Source: Angiostrongylus vasorum (lineage: Eukaryota; Nematoda; Chromadorea; Rhabditida; Metastrongylidae). Taken from it: 64,000 nucleotides of DNA. This document shows positions 1 to 11,339 of this stretch, piece after piece. The first letter of the stretch is position 1. Each line of letters begins with the position of its first letter. Location: contig JADANN010000364.1 in NCBI GenBank assembly GCA_018806985.1, positions 2,969,001 to 3,033,000 of the forward strand, read 5' to 3'. A program made the position numbers and the translations under genes. The notes under the pieces were generated by a model that was given only the letters and a program-made list of their open reading frames with translations, searched no databases and was not told where the DNA came from.

Positions 1-29
1 CTCCCTCTTTAGCTCAATATAGAATGGTC

Positions 30-1230
30 GTAGCATCATGTTGTCCGTAGCTCTCTTTCCAGAGCGATAAGTAGTTGTGCGAATTGTTTACACAGAAGCC
101 GCGTTTTTACATGCTTACGTAAGAGTACGAAGAGTCAAAAATGTTGGGCACGTGACGAAGTATTTTTCGCCATTCTCAATCATCCTCGATCCTTTCGAAA
201 GTTTTCCAGTCGTTTTGGCATGCTCAGCTCGGAAGCTAGGTCGGATATCATGTTGGCTTTAATACTCAGATATACACAGGTGCGGCCATTCGGAGATATT
301 CATCACCTCGGGCGCGAATGGGGCATCAGAAACACCGATTCTTCATGAATATCGCCTTCTTCAGATTCAGTCAAGAGAAACTTTCAAAAATCGTTAAAGA
401 AATTTACCAGTACCCGTTCGGCTTGGTCACCACTTGGTGTTGTAAGACGAATGATCGGTAGGAAAATGATTCCATTGCTGTAGCTGTCTGCCGCAGAATT
501 TCACTAATTGCCGCATTCCAGTTTTTCGCATGACATTCTCGATGATTTTGGCGAGATTATGCCGCCTTCTCAAACCCCTACAAGTCAATATCGACTTCAT
601 CAGAAAAGCTGAGACTCTCATTAGAGAGATCGTGAAAAACCTTAATGTACTGAGAAAGGGTAGTCTAAGGTTTGGTGACCGCTTCTGTCTCACTAGTTTC
701 AAGGCATTTCCTAAGTCAGTGTAAGTGTGTGAAGTGGTCTCTTGTAGTTGCACGATATTCAAACGAGTATAGCTCCCATGTCGATATGGTCTGAAGAACT
801 ATCCTTTTCAAAATCCTGTTTGTTCACATGGGTGTCCTTCGCCCAATGTTCTGTCAACCCTATAAAGGATGACTCCAGAGAAGAGTTTCTGGTGCGATCG
901 AAAAAAAGGCAAATTGAAAGAAAAATTGAAGATGACGTATGATTTCCCATTCTTCTATAACAAAAGACCACTATGATCTTTCATTCCTTGAAAATATGGC
1001 TCTTCAAAGGCGGGAAAGCATGCCTTACCTCGAAAGGTAGGACCGGAAAGATATATCCACTTCATCGGTTCCACATGAAAGCGGAAGAAGGATCTAGTAA
1101 TGTTTGAAGAGATCAGAATAGCTGTCGTGGACGATTTTCGAAATTGATCCGAAGGCAACAACTTTTCATCCGAATGTCGTACTTTAGTCATGATGGCCCT
1201 ACTTTTGCGAGGGTCATGAATGTCTTTTTC
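30..1230 (-). pseudogene. Decayed RTE family 1 retrotransposon (reverse transcriptase part)
   Basis: Minus-strand translation in shifting frames resembles the reverse transcriptase of the better copy at 46903-43488. Around 873-810 it reads VILYRVDRTLGEGHPCEQTG, matching the segment before RT motif A of that copy; around 250-200 it matches the post-catalytic segment with a GRARGDEY-type decay of the NGTNISE block; around 1190-1100 it matches the [11 protein letters not shown] block in damaged form. Frames change every 100-200 bases and stops are frequent, so it cannot be active. It lies in what should be intron 2 of CLN3 copy A. Confidence 0.6.
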
Positions 1231-1293
1231 TAGCTTAGCAGCTTCAATGATTACTATCCACCCAACGGTTTACCACATCATCATGGCTAGGAA

Positions 1294-1610
1294 GTGTTCC
1301 TAGGTGTCGGACTGCGATGCACAGCGAGGCGGTTCATCTCCCGTGCAGGGTCTCCCAAGCGGAGAAGAAGTACGGCGTTTTTACCAGGAATCCCAGCTAA
1401 GAGTAAGCCAATATCAGAACTACCACCATCCTGGTATCAAGCTAGATGCATGGTGGAGAATCTCCCTCTGATCCACAAGGGCTGCGACTGCCTGCGGCAA
1501 GGCCGTCCTTGAGACTCTAGGGAACCACAATGGCTAAACCAGCAAATCTCCGCACAGTGGGAATTGTGCTGGAGCCCGCATAACCATTGAAGAAGGGCTA
1601 TCCAAATATC
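1294..1610 (+). repeat. Dispersed repeat S, copy 1
   Basis: About 300 bases here match, in reverse orientation, the segment 8345-7937. Shared landmarks include CCATCCTGGTATCAAGCTAG, the CTAAGAGTAA block and GGAACCACAATGGCTAAACC. No credible protein is encoded. The end nearest 1560-1585 (GGAATTGTGCTGGAGCCC) resembles the 3' end of RTE family 2, so it may be a non-autonomous derivative of that element; this is tentative. Confidence 0.55.
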
Positions 1611-1879
1611 CAGGTAAGTATCTAAGAGATTACTGTTGTTATTATGTTTGCAGGATCATCTTTCATCGCTTTTCTGAACAATCTTTAATGTTTGCATGTA
1701 AGTTGGCTATTGCATATAACTCGCTTTGGCGTTTCAGCTCAGCTGGGTTGCTCCTAAACATGCTTCGCAAATATAAGCTACTTTGCTCTTGGCACTAATA
1801 TGGCGATTTTGGATCAAAGACTTGTAGTCTTCATTGATTCTGGTTGTTGCTCTTAACAAATTCGGACTTACGATGGCTC

Positions 1880-2380
1880 TAGAATTTCCTTCCTTCAACG
1901 CATAAAAGAACACCTAGAGGGGGAAAGTTAAAATTCCTCAGAGCATTCGCCTTGGTACACATAGGGCACAAAAGCACAATGGCAATGATTTTGAAGTGAC
2001 TGTGCGGATTCTGGCGCAGGAATCGAAAACATCGACGCGTAAGAACCTTGAGGCGTTTTGAATAAATTTCGAAAATCCGAAGATGAACCGGAAAGACGAA
2101 TGCCTCACTATCACACGTGATCTGGCGCCTTATTTCAAATTGATTTTGTTGACACCTGGATGGATTTCGCTCGCCGTCCCAGGTGAACAACACGGGAACA
2201 GTCCCATTCGTAACAGCAGGGTGAGTGGTTTCTATCAATATGGCGTTCATTTATATGTTAGATCTTCATTAATACTTTGGTTTTTTTTCCACCGAATAAT
2301 TAAACCACTCTTGTCTAAAATACGTCCAGACTCTGAGGAAGGCGAAATCGCCGAAACGTCGGCCATCGACGAACAGCACT
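1880..2380 (+). pseudogene. Penelope-like element relic (endonuclease C-terminal part and 3' region)
   Basis: Plus-strand frames read RIKEHLEG, then GNDFEVTVRILAQESKTSTR, then ENPKMNRKDECL. The same order and wording occurs in the GIY-YIG endonuclease tail of the PLE at 51950-49212. An in-frame stop replaces the expected tryptophan after LEAF, so the copy is dead. It ends in the same CTGAGGAAGGCG...GAAACGTC block that follows the endonuclease in other PLE copies of this window. It sits in the presumed intron 2 of CLN3 copy A. Confidence 0.65.
2333..2360 (+). ncRNA. Hammerhead-ribozyme-like core of a PLE
   Basis: The sequence reads CTGAGGA, one A, the perfect stem GGCG/CGCC closed by AAAT, then GAAACGTC. 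That is the hammerhead core order CUGANGA, stem II, GAAA, with ACGU as a minimal stem III that could only form between two molecules. PLEs are known to carry hammerhead motifs. The flanks here give little stem I pairing, and the A before stem II must bulge, so activity is inferred only. Confidence 0.5.
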
Positions 2381-2671
2381 GACGACAACGACAACGAAAA
2401 CTTGTACCAACCTCGCATCAGCTCAGTAAGGTCAGTTTGTGGGTGAAAGTAACTTCTAAATACAAGCCAGCCGTCTTACTGTCAGAAAGAACTCTTTTCA
2501 AAGCGCTCGAAAAAGCGTTTTGAAACGATTTTCTTGACCCACTACTGCTTTACTTGGCAGTGAAAGCTGGGCATATTCGCAGCTAGTCTTGGAAAATAGC
2601 TACAAAAACAAGGGTGCCTAGCCACGATGTACGAAACCTAACAGAAAATTCCCCCACAGATAGAAACCCAC

Positions 2672-3733
2672 CACACAGGTATCGGTGACATTTGCAACAG
2701 AACGTGATGAATGGTGCTCATTGCTCAGGATGTCCTGAGCAGCAGCTAACATCAAGCTGTACACAAAGTTATTACACACGCCAAATATCCTGAAAATAAA
2801 CGTCTTCTTTAAACAACGTAAAAAATCTTATTCAAACATTTCCTACTGTTTTCATGTGGACAAAAAACATTTTTGCAAACTTCGTCTTCCATTCAGCACT
2901 CCTAGCAATCATTCCAGTGATCCATTTTTGCTTCGCCTATGTCATTTTTCTACAGTGGTGCTGTAGAAAAAGTTGTCAAAAAAGAAAAATCAAAGCAACA
3001 TTTGCTACGATGGCATTGGAAAGTGCTGCGAATTAGAGATAAAGTCAAATTTGCATTCTCAAAAAGTGAAGAGAGGGTGGTTGCATAAAAGTCGGCGGTC
3101 AAGGAAAGATAGCAGATTTACATATTCTGAGCAAGCCGACAACACAGCGTAATGTAGTAGAAAGCAACTGTACGATCTGATTCTGCTTTCACTACCTGGT
3201 TTATTCCGAATTTTGATATCACGTTTCGCCATTTTCAAAATGACCATCTCCGAATGTTGGCAAATTTTTGCAGATTTGTCAAACCAATAAATGTTGCCTT
3301 TACCTCAAAACCGACTTCTCTTTTACCCGGCTGTGACTAATCAATGCGTATTCTTTCTTTGACAGCCCAGCTGATAATGATGCCGACTTCTGCAAGATGG
3401 ATTGTCCGGAAAGTGAGTATGCTCAATCTAAAGCTGCCCTACTGAGGAAGACCCTGCTCGATACGAGGATGAAGACGCCACATCGAGAAGACGAACAATT
3501 GTGGACTATCGACAGGGATCATCGGTTCTGATGAAGACCAACACGTCGAAACTTTAGTCGAATAAAGATTATATATCAACTTCGTGTAAGCTTATCAAAG
3601 AAAGAATGTATGTCTCTTCTTTATTTTTTTCACCGCAAGAACAAGGATTCCATGCTTTTCAATTGATGGGAACTCACCAGAATGAGACCATATTTCTTGC
3701 TTCGTTCTGTTTTGTTTCCTTATCGAAACCCAT
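2672..3733 (-). CDS. cln-3: CLN3 (battenin) copy A, exons 1-2 only, cut by left window edge
   Basis: Exon 1 is 3733-3678 (ATG at 3733-3731, donor GTGAGT) and exon 2 is 2789-2672 (acceptor TTTTCAG, donor GTGGGT). The join splits a Trp codon and gives ARNMVSFW then [14 protein letters not shown], the first transmembrane segment of CLN3 proteins (human ...NLVSFWLLGLCNNF). Exon lengths, 56 and 118 bases, equal those of copy C, and both are open. Exon 2 ends with a luminal ANVTDTCV containing an N-glycosylation sequon, like the corresponding human loop. No exon 3 is seen in the remaining 2.6 kb, which holds RTE and PLE relics, so the gene most likely continues beyond the left edge with an intron 2 above 2.6 kb. 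CLN3 is a lysosomal membrane protein; whether this copy is complete cannot be judged here. Confidence 0.85.
3380..3610 (+). repeat. Dispersed repeat T, copy 1 (non-coding, carries hammerhead-like core)
   Basis: Matches 63500-63700 in the same orientation and 10625-10500 in reverse. Shared landmarks are ACTGAGGAAGA, GATACGAGGATGAAGACG, CGAGAAGACGAAC, the hammerhead-like block and a 3' end with ATCAAAGAAAGAA. No protein can be read. It lies in intron 1 of CLN3 copy A. The layout is that of a short non-autonomous retroelement ending in a ribozyme-like motif. Confidence 0.55.
3528..3559 (+). ncRNA. Hammerhead-ribozyme-like core of repeat T
   Basis: Reads CTGATGA (the consensus box), AGAC CAACAC GTC (3 bp stem II), then GAAAC TTTA GTC, in which AC pairs with GT to give a 2 bp stem III with a TTTA loop and leaves the standard cleavage triplet GTC. 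It matches the hammerhead consensus best of all the motifs in the window. Stem I flanks pair poorly, so self-cleavage is uncertain. Confidence 0.5.
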
Positions 3734-3739
3734 AGTTCT

Positions 3740-3742
3740 CTT
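3740..3742 (-). promoter_or_regulatory. Probable spliced-leader acceptor of CLN3 copy A (weak)
   Basis: On the minus strand the bases before the start codon read CATTCAAAG, AGAACT, ATG. An AG lies exactly 6 bases before ATG, as in copies B and C, where the acceptor is CAG. Here it is AAG, a weaker acceptor. Nematodes commonly trans-splice a leader a few bases upstream of the start codon. Confidence 0.4.
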
Positions 3743-4439
3743 TGAATGACTGCAACCCGAGGAGGTTGTTTGTCAAAAGGTCTTCAAATACTGAACTGCA
3801 AAAGCTATCTGTAGAAGTGCCGAAACAACGCAGAATGGCCACAAACTGTAGAGACAGAATGCTATAAAGGAACAACTAGATGAAAGAATACGTGAAAATC
3901 CCGAGAAGAAATTCCTCGTTATCTAGATGTGTTCTTACAAACTGTCTTTATTGAGCTGATGCGAGGTTTGTGTACATGGTGTGTGTGTGTGAGGTGCGTT
4001 GGTGCATCAGCTCAAGAAAGGCAGTTGGTAGGAATACATGTAGATATATAGATTATTCATGCTGAGGTTTATAGAAAGTTTGTCGTCCGAATTCTTTGTT
4101 AATTGGAGACGAAAGTTGTTCAGAAAACACAGGGGGCGGGAATGTATAACAGCAATAACAAACAAAACCGCTTCATTTCAAAACTACAAACATTCGAAAA
4201 GTCCACAACAACCTCTCAAATAATGTGAAGTCATTATCAGTCGCAAATGGGTTAACTCAGCGCACCTAACCTTTTCAGTTATCGATATAGGGCTACCGGA
4301 AGAAATCAGCGTTGACGAGCCAAAAGAGGCAGTTCAGGTGTGGGTTGTAGTACAGAGGATCCGTGAGCCATTGTTCTGACCGGACTAGCGTCAACTGTAC
4401 AGTGAATGTGAGAACCTTTCAAGACAGCTCGTAAGGCCT

Positions 4440-4640
4440 GCCGAATTTTCATTTCTAGTGGAAATTCAGAAAACTGCCATAGGAAGCGGAAGACCTAGTT
4501 TGAATCCAAGAATTACCAGTTTCGCATCAACAAACGACCATCGTCTTGCTTTCGATAACTGAATGGCATTAAATGAGAATAAACATTAGTCATGTCTACA
4601 CGAGGTGACGATATGAAGAAATGACATCACTTCGTGCCGT
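4440..4640. promoter_or_regulatory. Duplicated CLN3 upstream block (copy A)
   Basis: About 0.7-0.9 kb upstream of the copy A start codon. The segment around GGAAATTCAGAAAACTGCC and the TGACATCACTTCGTG block recur upstream of copy B (28170-28320) and copy C (48300-48500). It marks the extent of the duplicated unit and may include promoter sequence; no specific factor site is recognised. Confidence 0.4.
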
Positions 4641-5352
4641 TGTACGATGGCGTCAGAGCTACGGGGGATATGGACACCATTCTTTTGTTGACTCGCATAA
4701 AACAGGCAACCTAAATCTGAAAACAGGCTTTCAGAAAACTTAAACCATTTCACTAGCGCCAACAAGGCCGTGAGTCCTTACAAATTATAGGAACTGACAA
4801 ACTTAGAACTGATAAAGAAACAAGGAGTAGAATCGGTTTGCGACAAGGTGGATTCATCATTAAGCATTTTTTGTTACATTTTCAAGATCGTTTTATAAGT
4901 CGAACTTGCACCCAACGAACTGCCACGTCTTGGCAATCATTCCGATGTTCTTCGGCTTTTTTAAGGTAAAGTGGGACAGCTGTTGAAGTTGTGTGAATGT
5001 GGTTCCCTCCAACTGACCGTTTCATCAGTTTACGTAGATTTGAAGCTGAATAGGTTACTCACGGCAAGAACATGCAACGATGGACGAATGAGAGGGATAA
5101 AAAAGGTGCTTTGTAAAAAAACTATCACATTCAGGCTTACGAATCATTCTATTTTTTCAAAGCCGTAGCCGTATGAGGAACGATAGATAAACGTCCATTT
5201 TTTTGTTGACTACAAGCAAAAGTAATTAAGCATACACGGAGTAAATACGGCTTTTCCAGAGCCAAATCAGTCGTCTGAAGGTATAGCAAAGCCAGCAAAA
5301 AAAAAGAACCTGTCTTACAATTCTCTGTCTTTATTTTCCCCGCTGCTTCGCC

Positions 5353-5420
5353 GGAATCGATTCCACGTGTGGTTGCACAGCGCCTCCGACCACTACGCCA
5401 CTGCGCCACACGTCCCCTTT
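5353..5420 (-). repeat. SINE family 1, truncated tRNA-like head
   Basis: Reverse complement gives the family head: GTGTGGCGCAGTGG (A-box-like), then CACACGTGGAATCGATTCC (B-box-like). Only the 5' head is present; the body is missing. Full relatives occur at 31647-31935 and 38100-38375. Confidence 0.6.
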
Positions 5421-5502
5421 CACCCCATCGTGAATCGAAACCGTTCCTCAATAAGTGCTATCCTCGTCCATTGTTCAGCTCAGTGGTCGTATTCAATAAA
5501 CC

Positions 5503-5670
5503 CCATTGTAATCACTGACGAATGCCTGTTTGCAATTTTGGGGAAAAAAACGCTGTCAACCGAATTCCTTTCTTGGAAAACAATTCACTGTAGAAAAAAG
5601 GTGACCGAAACACGACATTAGCTAAAATGTTCGAGAACAACAATAGGCATTTGTCGGTGATTACAATGGA
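5503..5670. mobile_element. Small foldback/MITE-like element with inverted ends
   Basis: The left end CCATTGTAATCACTGACGAA and the right end (reverse complement CCATTGTAATCACCGACAAA) are imperfect inverted repeats of about 27 bases with two or three mismatches, enclosing about 110 bases of AT-rich non-coding sequence. No clear target-site duplication is visible. The shape is that of a non-autonomous DNA transposon; the family is not recognised. Confidence 0.5.
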
Positions 5671-5699
5671 GGGACCAAACGCAAACTGTTCAAGAGAAG

Positions 5700-7200
5700 A
5701 CCCGCTCAACTTGGGTAAGTTAGTATATCACGGTAGTTTGGAAAGTTATGATTGAGTAGGAATGCCGTTCACATTTTGGTGAATAAAAAAAATCTTCTCA
5801 ATGTGGACCCACATCGACAACTTCGGAATCTGTAAATGTGCGACCTCCATTAATCATTGAACACAAATCTGACAGAATAGGTGAGAATCTGCTCATCGGT
5901 GTTTTATTAGATGGAACGACTCGGTTTCATACAGCTCCCCCTATACATCAAAAAATGTGAGATAGAGCACTAAAGACACATTGCAGCAAAACGAACTAAC
6001 GAAAAAATCCATTCTTCATTCGAGATTTTCAAATTTCTTCTGGATCTCCCAAGAGATACAAGGTATAAAAGCCATGTAGGACAGATTGCTTAAAAAAGTC
6101 TTCAAGATCTGCACTTGAGGCAGACAAATATTTGTAGAGAAAATAGGCACCTAAGAAAAATTATCCACAAAATTTTCTTCTATCCCGGTGAGATTCTAAA
6201 AAGAAGAACTCATTGAATCAGTGGTTAACCAGAGGCATGTAATGTTCTGCTTGACAGTCCAAATAAAAATCCAAAGGAAGTCCAGTAGAATTAAGAAACA
6301 AAAATTTTTGAAAAAAGGAGCTTTAGAGAGAGCAGTCCTTCTCAACTTTTTAAAATAAAAAACGAAGCAGTGAAAAACAATCCCAGTCCAGGTGGCTTAG
6401 CAAAAGCTTTGAAGGATCCGATGACCAAGGATGTACAAAGAGCATTCCAAAACGTTCACAATTCCAACACATCCGAGGTTCAACACTCATCCATGCGAAT
6501 GTAAACTTTGACTTCTTAAAGAAATCGTTTACCACCGTATGGACCTGATTCAACCAATTGTTGCAGAAAGAATTCAATTCCAACAGAAAACATAGGGACG
6601 TAAAAGAAACGGTAGAGGTCTCGCAAAAATGACGAAATGCCGTTTCCTTTAGCATGTCGGTGAAGACTTGTCGGATGAAACAGATATCTGCAACAAAGCA
6701 CGGGTAGAGCAGCGAATTTCACACGCGGCTTCGGAATATTTTCCCCTGCATTTTTTACTGTTCTCATATTTCATTCCAAATAACCATGAAAACTTACGTG
6801 TGCTATTATTCACATCCTAGAGCAACAACTACTAAGTGCTTCTTTTGTCGGAACTGCACTCGTGTAGGATTTGAATATAGCCTCTCTTAAAAGACTAAGG
6901 GTTCTCATTTTGACGTCAAAGGCGATAGAAGTGAAATATTTGTCAGAAACTATGATAGGTGGCCTATCCAAATGTCTTAAGCATTTTTTTTAGTGAATTG
7001 TCGATTAACGGAATTTGAACAAATAATCCTAGAGCTCAAATCGGAGGATACTTAGAATTAGTGCCAAAAATACCTTTAAAAGTGTTGAATTGGCACATCG
7101 GAGCTTCTAACGCTGTCTATTGATGACAACTGGAGAAACAAAAGAAGGGCAAATGTGGTTCGGAAAAACACATACACGACAAGTTTACGATTAGATGAGA
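5700..7200. other. Intergenic, no gene recognised
   Basis: Short open frames on both strands (for example 6350-6655 minus) have no recognisable motifs and no conserved partner elsewhere in the window. I see no exon of the CLN3 type here. Confidence 0.5.
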
Positions 7201-7600
7201 TAGTGTGTTTTCAGCGAATCAATTACAACTGAAATGCAAATAGAAGGAGAATTCGGCCTTTACGTGTGACTCACAACAAGGGGAAACGCAACACTTAATT
7301 CACGATGAATACAATCACGGAATGATGAGTGGTGGCTGGGTGGCATACCTGGTCACCTGGTGCGGAGTCGAACGAGAGACCATGCGTATATTGCTAGTAA
7401 CTCGCTTCATCATTACTACAGTACATTTAACAACTTCCAACTATAGCAAGATAATAAAACAAAAACATAACACAGAATACTGAATCACAGAGTGCGTGGT
7501 CCACACTAAGGAAATCTCAGCACAGAGTGCACAATGAGTTGATAGGGAAACGACGGAATGTGAAGCATTGCCGTTGTTAGTGAGTTTTAAATGAGGAGTA
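7200..7600 (-). repeat. Dispersed repeat F3 with tRNA-like segment, copy 1
   Basis: Similar to 55930-56400. The landmark is TGCGGAGTCGAACGAGAGAC at 7360-7379, whose complement has the B-box-like GTTCGACTCC, followed in both copies by a CCACACTAAGGAAATC / CCACAATAAGGAAATC block. Probably an old tRNA-derived SINE in minus orientation. Confidence 0.4.
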
Positions 7601-7936
7601 TGAATTGCCCTTGTAGCTATGAGATCTTACCTTTCTCATTATCTTTGGAGTTTATTATGTTGTTCTCGATCTGCTGCGTGTGCACGGCTCTGTTAGAAAG
7701 GTTCGAAGTATTCGACACAGTCAATACTTCCCCGATTTATCAATAGATGGTGTCTATCTAGAGAAGATAAGTTCATTAGGAGTTTCGTTATCATGTTGCA
7801 AAAATAAACTGGCGTTCGACGACTTGGCAAAAAAAACTGGTATGACGGAAAAAGATATGATCAGCGCCACATTGTCACTTGTCGCATTCTATCTATCTAG
7901 CTTACCCATATGGACACTTCGATGACCGTATTCACT

Positions 7937-8082
7937 ATTTGTATGGGCCCAGCATAATTTCCATTTTATAGGAGCTTTCCTGGTTTAGCCATTGTGGTTC
8001 TCTGGAGTCCCGATGTCATCCCTGGCCAAATTCTGCCCCAGGTCACAGTCACCACCACAAGCAGGCGCAGCACTTGTGGATC

Positions 8083-8145
<63 letters not shown>

Positions 8146-8345
8146 CCACCATGCGACTAGTTTGATACCAGGACGGCAGTGGATCCTGGTATTGGTTTAC
8201 TCTTAGCTACATTTCCTGATGGAAAAGTTGGACTCCTTCGCTGTTTGGGAGGTCCTGCTGAGGCGATGAACACCCCGCTGTACATAGCAATCCGACACCG
8301 ATGAATATCGCCCAACTACGATAACGCACTATACCGTTAGGAGGG
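7937..8345 (-). repeat. Dispersed repeat S, copy 2
   Basis: Reverse-complement partner of 1294-1610, with the shared segment CTGGTATCAAACTAG and the block ACCACAATGGCTAAACCAGG. Its far end (7940-7960, GGGCCCAGCATAATTTCC) is nearly the same as the 3' end of the RTE family 2 relic at 52849-52870. The copy contains an expanded AG microsatellite. Confidence 0.5.
8083..8140 (+). repeat. (AG)n microsatellite
   Basis: About 29 AG units with one AA interruption near 8110. It lies inside repeat S exactly where copy 1 has a short GAGGGAGATT-type purine run (complement of 1450-1475), so the array grew from a purine-rich seed in the repeat. Confidence 0.9.
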
Positions 8346-8719
8346 TTGTATCCAATAAAGGTCTTATTAAAATGAGTTATGTTACTTGCAGTACTATTGT
8401 AGCAATGTAATCAAAAAAGGTATGAATCGCTGCTCGACCATTAATACTTCGTTCCAGCACTTAGCGAATAATGCACGTGCACTCAGAAACGCCATGCACT
8501 ACATACACGGTCCTTGGTTCAACTCTGCGCCCTGGTCAAAGAAAGCCCTGCGGAGTTGGGAAACTGGTAAAAGATTTGTTCGAGAGGATAAAAACACTGA
8601 GCTGCAAAATCTGCTGGACGCTTGAAATCGTCATGTAAACCAAATATGCCCCACTTCACTTCCTTGGTGTTACGAATAGAATCGATTGCATGTGGTGGTC
8701 AGCAACGTTCTAATCCTTA

Positions 8720-9165
8720 CGCTTTCCAACTTCACGCATTGTGTTTTACTTTTTTATTTTCTGCCTTCTATAATTTTTACGGCAGGGGTATTAAGCGAAA
8801 TACAACCACAAGATTGCTGAGATATTTGCAAAACTTCGGACCGCAGGTGTCTGCGGTGGGGAACGAATGCGCTATTGTCCTTTCCGGGAGTTAACGCGTT
8901 CACCACCACACCATGCCGGTCCTTCGTTTCGGCTGTCTCTCAGCTAGTTCTATCGATCGAGTGATGACGGGTGATTGCTGACGGCACTGATCGATAGAAC
9001 TAGCTGAAAGACAGGCGAAACGAAGGACCCGCATGGTGTGGTGGTGAACGCGTTACCTCCCGGAAAGAACAATAGCGCATTCGTTCCCCACCGCAAACAC
9101 CTGCGGTCCGGAGTTCTGCAAATATCTCAGCAATCTTGTGGTTGTATTTCACGCATTGTGTTCGT
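8720..9165. mobile_element. Foldback element (long palindrome) of repeat family M
   Basis: Arms 8797-8959 and 8988-9150 are inverted copies of each other over about 160 bases, both running from GAAATACAACCACAAGATTG to CTAGTTCTATCGATC, with an unpaired centre of about 28 bases that includes CGGGTGATTGCTGACGGCAC. Single-arm relatives occur at 11340-11660, 21365-21510 and 23970-24290. No open frame is conserved. It is a palindromic non-autonomous DNA element or an inverted dimer of the family. Confidence 0.75.
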
Positions 9166-9317
9166 AGTAGAGTACGAGGCAGAGCTGTGCCAATCCACGT
9201 AGCTTCACATCATAAAGAATGCACATCAATACCTCTTGTAGTTTACATTTGAACTTTAAACCGTGCAGCAAATTTTCTGCCATAATTTTTTACCAATTTG
9301 CTTCTGTGGATAAAAAA

Positions 9318-9575
9318 AAAGGTAAAGCTCTCTGCGTTAAACAATCCCTTTAGGGATGCGTCATGCATTCGACTTCATTAATCATCGTTCGGAGGTGACC
9401 ATATCTGGCGTTTACAATGGCTCGCGGTGGCCTACCGATGTACCGAGCCAGTGGCTACTATGCTCCGAGACAAGTTTGGTACCAATTTGCCGACCCCAGC
9501 TGGATGGAAGGCATGGTGGACCATGGGTGCGGCGATCGACTCCACGTGTGTGTTGTGTTGTGTTGCGTGTGTTCT
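9318..9575 (-). repeat. SINE family 1
   Basis: Runs in minus orientation: tail side AAAGCTCTCTGCGTTAAACA at left, then GGGATGCGTCATGCATTCGA, GTTTACAATGGCTCGCGGTG, and at the right the B-box-like side GATCGACTCCACGTGTG. The tRNA-like head is truncated here. Open frames across it on both strands are SINE sequence, not genes. Confidence 0.7.
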
Positions 9576-10499
9576 GCCCTCTATGAGAAGTAAATAATTG
9601 GTGACTGCAAATATGCAGCCCTTTCCCCAATGCTTCTCATCTCATTGTCACTGCATACTGTGCTTGGTTGTCTAGTTTACACTTATCTGGACCTGCTCTT
9701 TTTTCCATCAACTAACTCAAACAGACAATTCAGTATTTTCGCTCAGAATCTCAGTCAGAACTTGGGCAACGGGATGAAATGATACCTAAATGCAAGGTTT
9801 CAACTACCTTCCGATCACCAATGACCAGTGATTTCCTGTGGTGAGGATCTGAGAACAATGTTTTCTGATTACTCCATATTCCTTTTTACGTTTTAGTACT
9901 CCGTGAAATGCAGCCACAAGGATGTGAGCGAACTCGAACCTTCAATTCCGTTCGAGCCCGCGGTTAACCTTTTAGGGGGACCACGTGCTATGCATCACAA
10001 CAACCGAAGCACATGCTGTGCCCTTTCCTAAGCCTGTTTTTTTCTTTACCCTAGTTTTATTTTGCTTGTTGAGGTTGGACCTGGGAACAGCTTGGTAGTT
10101 GCTTCCCAGAATTCCAGGAAGGAAATTTGGGCAGATCAGCTTCAAATCGCTTGGATGGAAAAGATTCTTCTCGTACAGTTGCTCGTGAAAATGTTCACTT
10201 AACTATCAAGTAGACGTACTTGCACCATTCTTATGATACTGCAGGCCTTATTCGTTGTTCCAAAATAAACGCCAACCAAGCCAACATTTTAAGCGGTTTC
10301 ACTTGAACCTTGTGAGATCGTTCATTACACGATTGGCACTTTCAAAATCATCCATGTGTACAAACACTATAAATCTGCTTGAGGGAAAAAGACGAACCAA
10401 TAAAACGCAACATTTTCGAAATTTCCACCTTTAAGTTATCCTGGCTCACCACCTATACTCCCTTATCCTGATTTTTTACAAAAACTGAAACTTCTGAAT

Positions 10500-10625
10500 T
10501 AACATGTATTCTTTCTTTGATGAGCATGCACAAGGCTGATAAACAGATTTATTCGGATAACGTTTCGATGTCTTCGTCTTCGTCAGAACCGACGATCCGA
10601 GTCAATTGTCCACCGTCCTTCTGAA
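10500..10625 (-). repeat. Dispersed repeat T, copy 2
   Basis: Reverse complement matches 3500-3610: GGATCGTCGGTTCTGACGAAG, then the hammerhead-like block, then CCGAATAAATCTG and CATCAAAGAAAGAATACATG. The 5' part seen in copy 1 is absent. Non-coding. Confidence 0.5.
10559..10586 (-). ncRNA. Hammerhead-ribozyme-like core of repeat T, decayed
   Basis: Reads CTGACGA, a weak stem II region, then GAAACGTT. The core boxes are kept but stem II pairs poorly and the cleavage triplet is GTT, so this one is probably inactive. Confidence 0.35.
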
Positions 10626-11339
10626 TTACCTGGATTGCAACAACTAGATCGCCCAATATCCTTTTTTATGCTGTAAATCGCCCACTGGTAATGTAAACTT
10701 TAAAGTAAGACAGACGAGAAACTAAAGCCGCTTCGTTCAAGGTATCGCACATTTAGATTTCAGCATAATTTAGTCTAGTTTCCAAGCGCCTGCAGGACAT
10801 GTGACTTCCGAAACCATGCTCTAAATTCTAACACAGTAAAGTTCCTTTCTTCCTTTGAGCACTTCCTTAATGCAGCTTTCAAAACAGGTTTTATGCTCCA
10901 TTTCAAACACTGGACCGTTCGCTATTGGTGTTATAGTGGAAAATGAATTTATTATTAAAAACACGTTGTCTAGCACGCTGAAATGAAGTGCATCTGTGTC
11001 ACTCTCATATTCCTCTCTGTGTAACCTTAGTAAGGCATAGGCGTAATATAATTTAGCAGAAAATTCCTGTGCACAAAGCTTTTAAGTAAAACTTTTTTAT
11101 ATTCAGTGCAGGCACATTCAGCCGGTGTTCTATATTACCATTTTCCGTACACTATAGGTGCTTAGTAACAATGCCAAGTATAATTCTCGTCTGAGAACAC
11201 TTCTCTTAAAGTCGCATGGAATTGCTTCCTCACCGCTGCACACTCCTTGTCTGGACTCACCCAACTAGAATCGGAGATGGTGAAACCATAATGTTTTCTG
11301 AAGTTCAAATTTTGAGACTTAAGATTTGCATGAATCACT

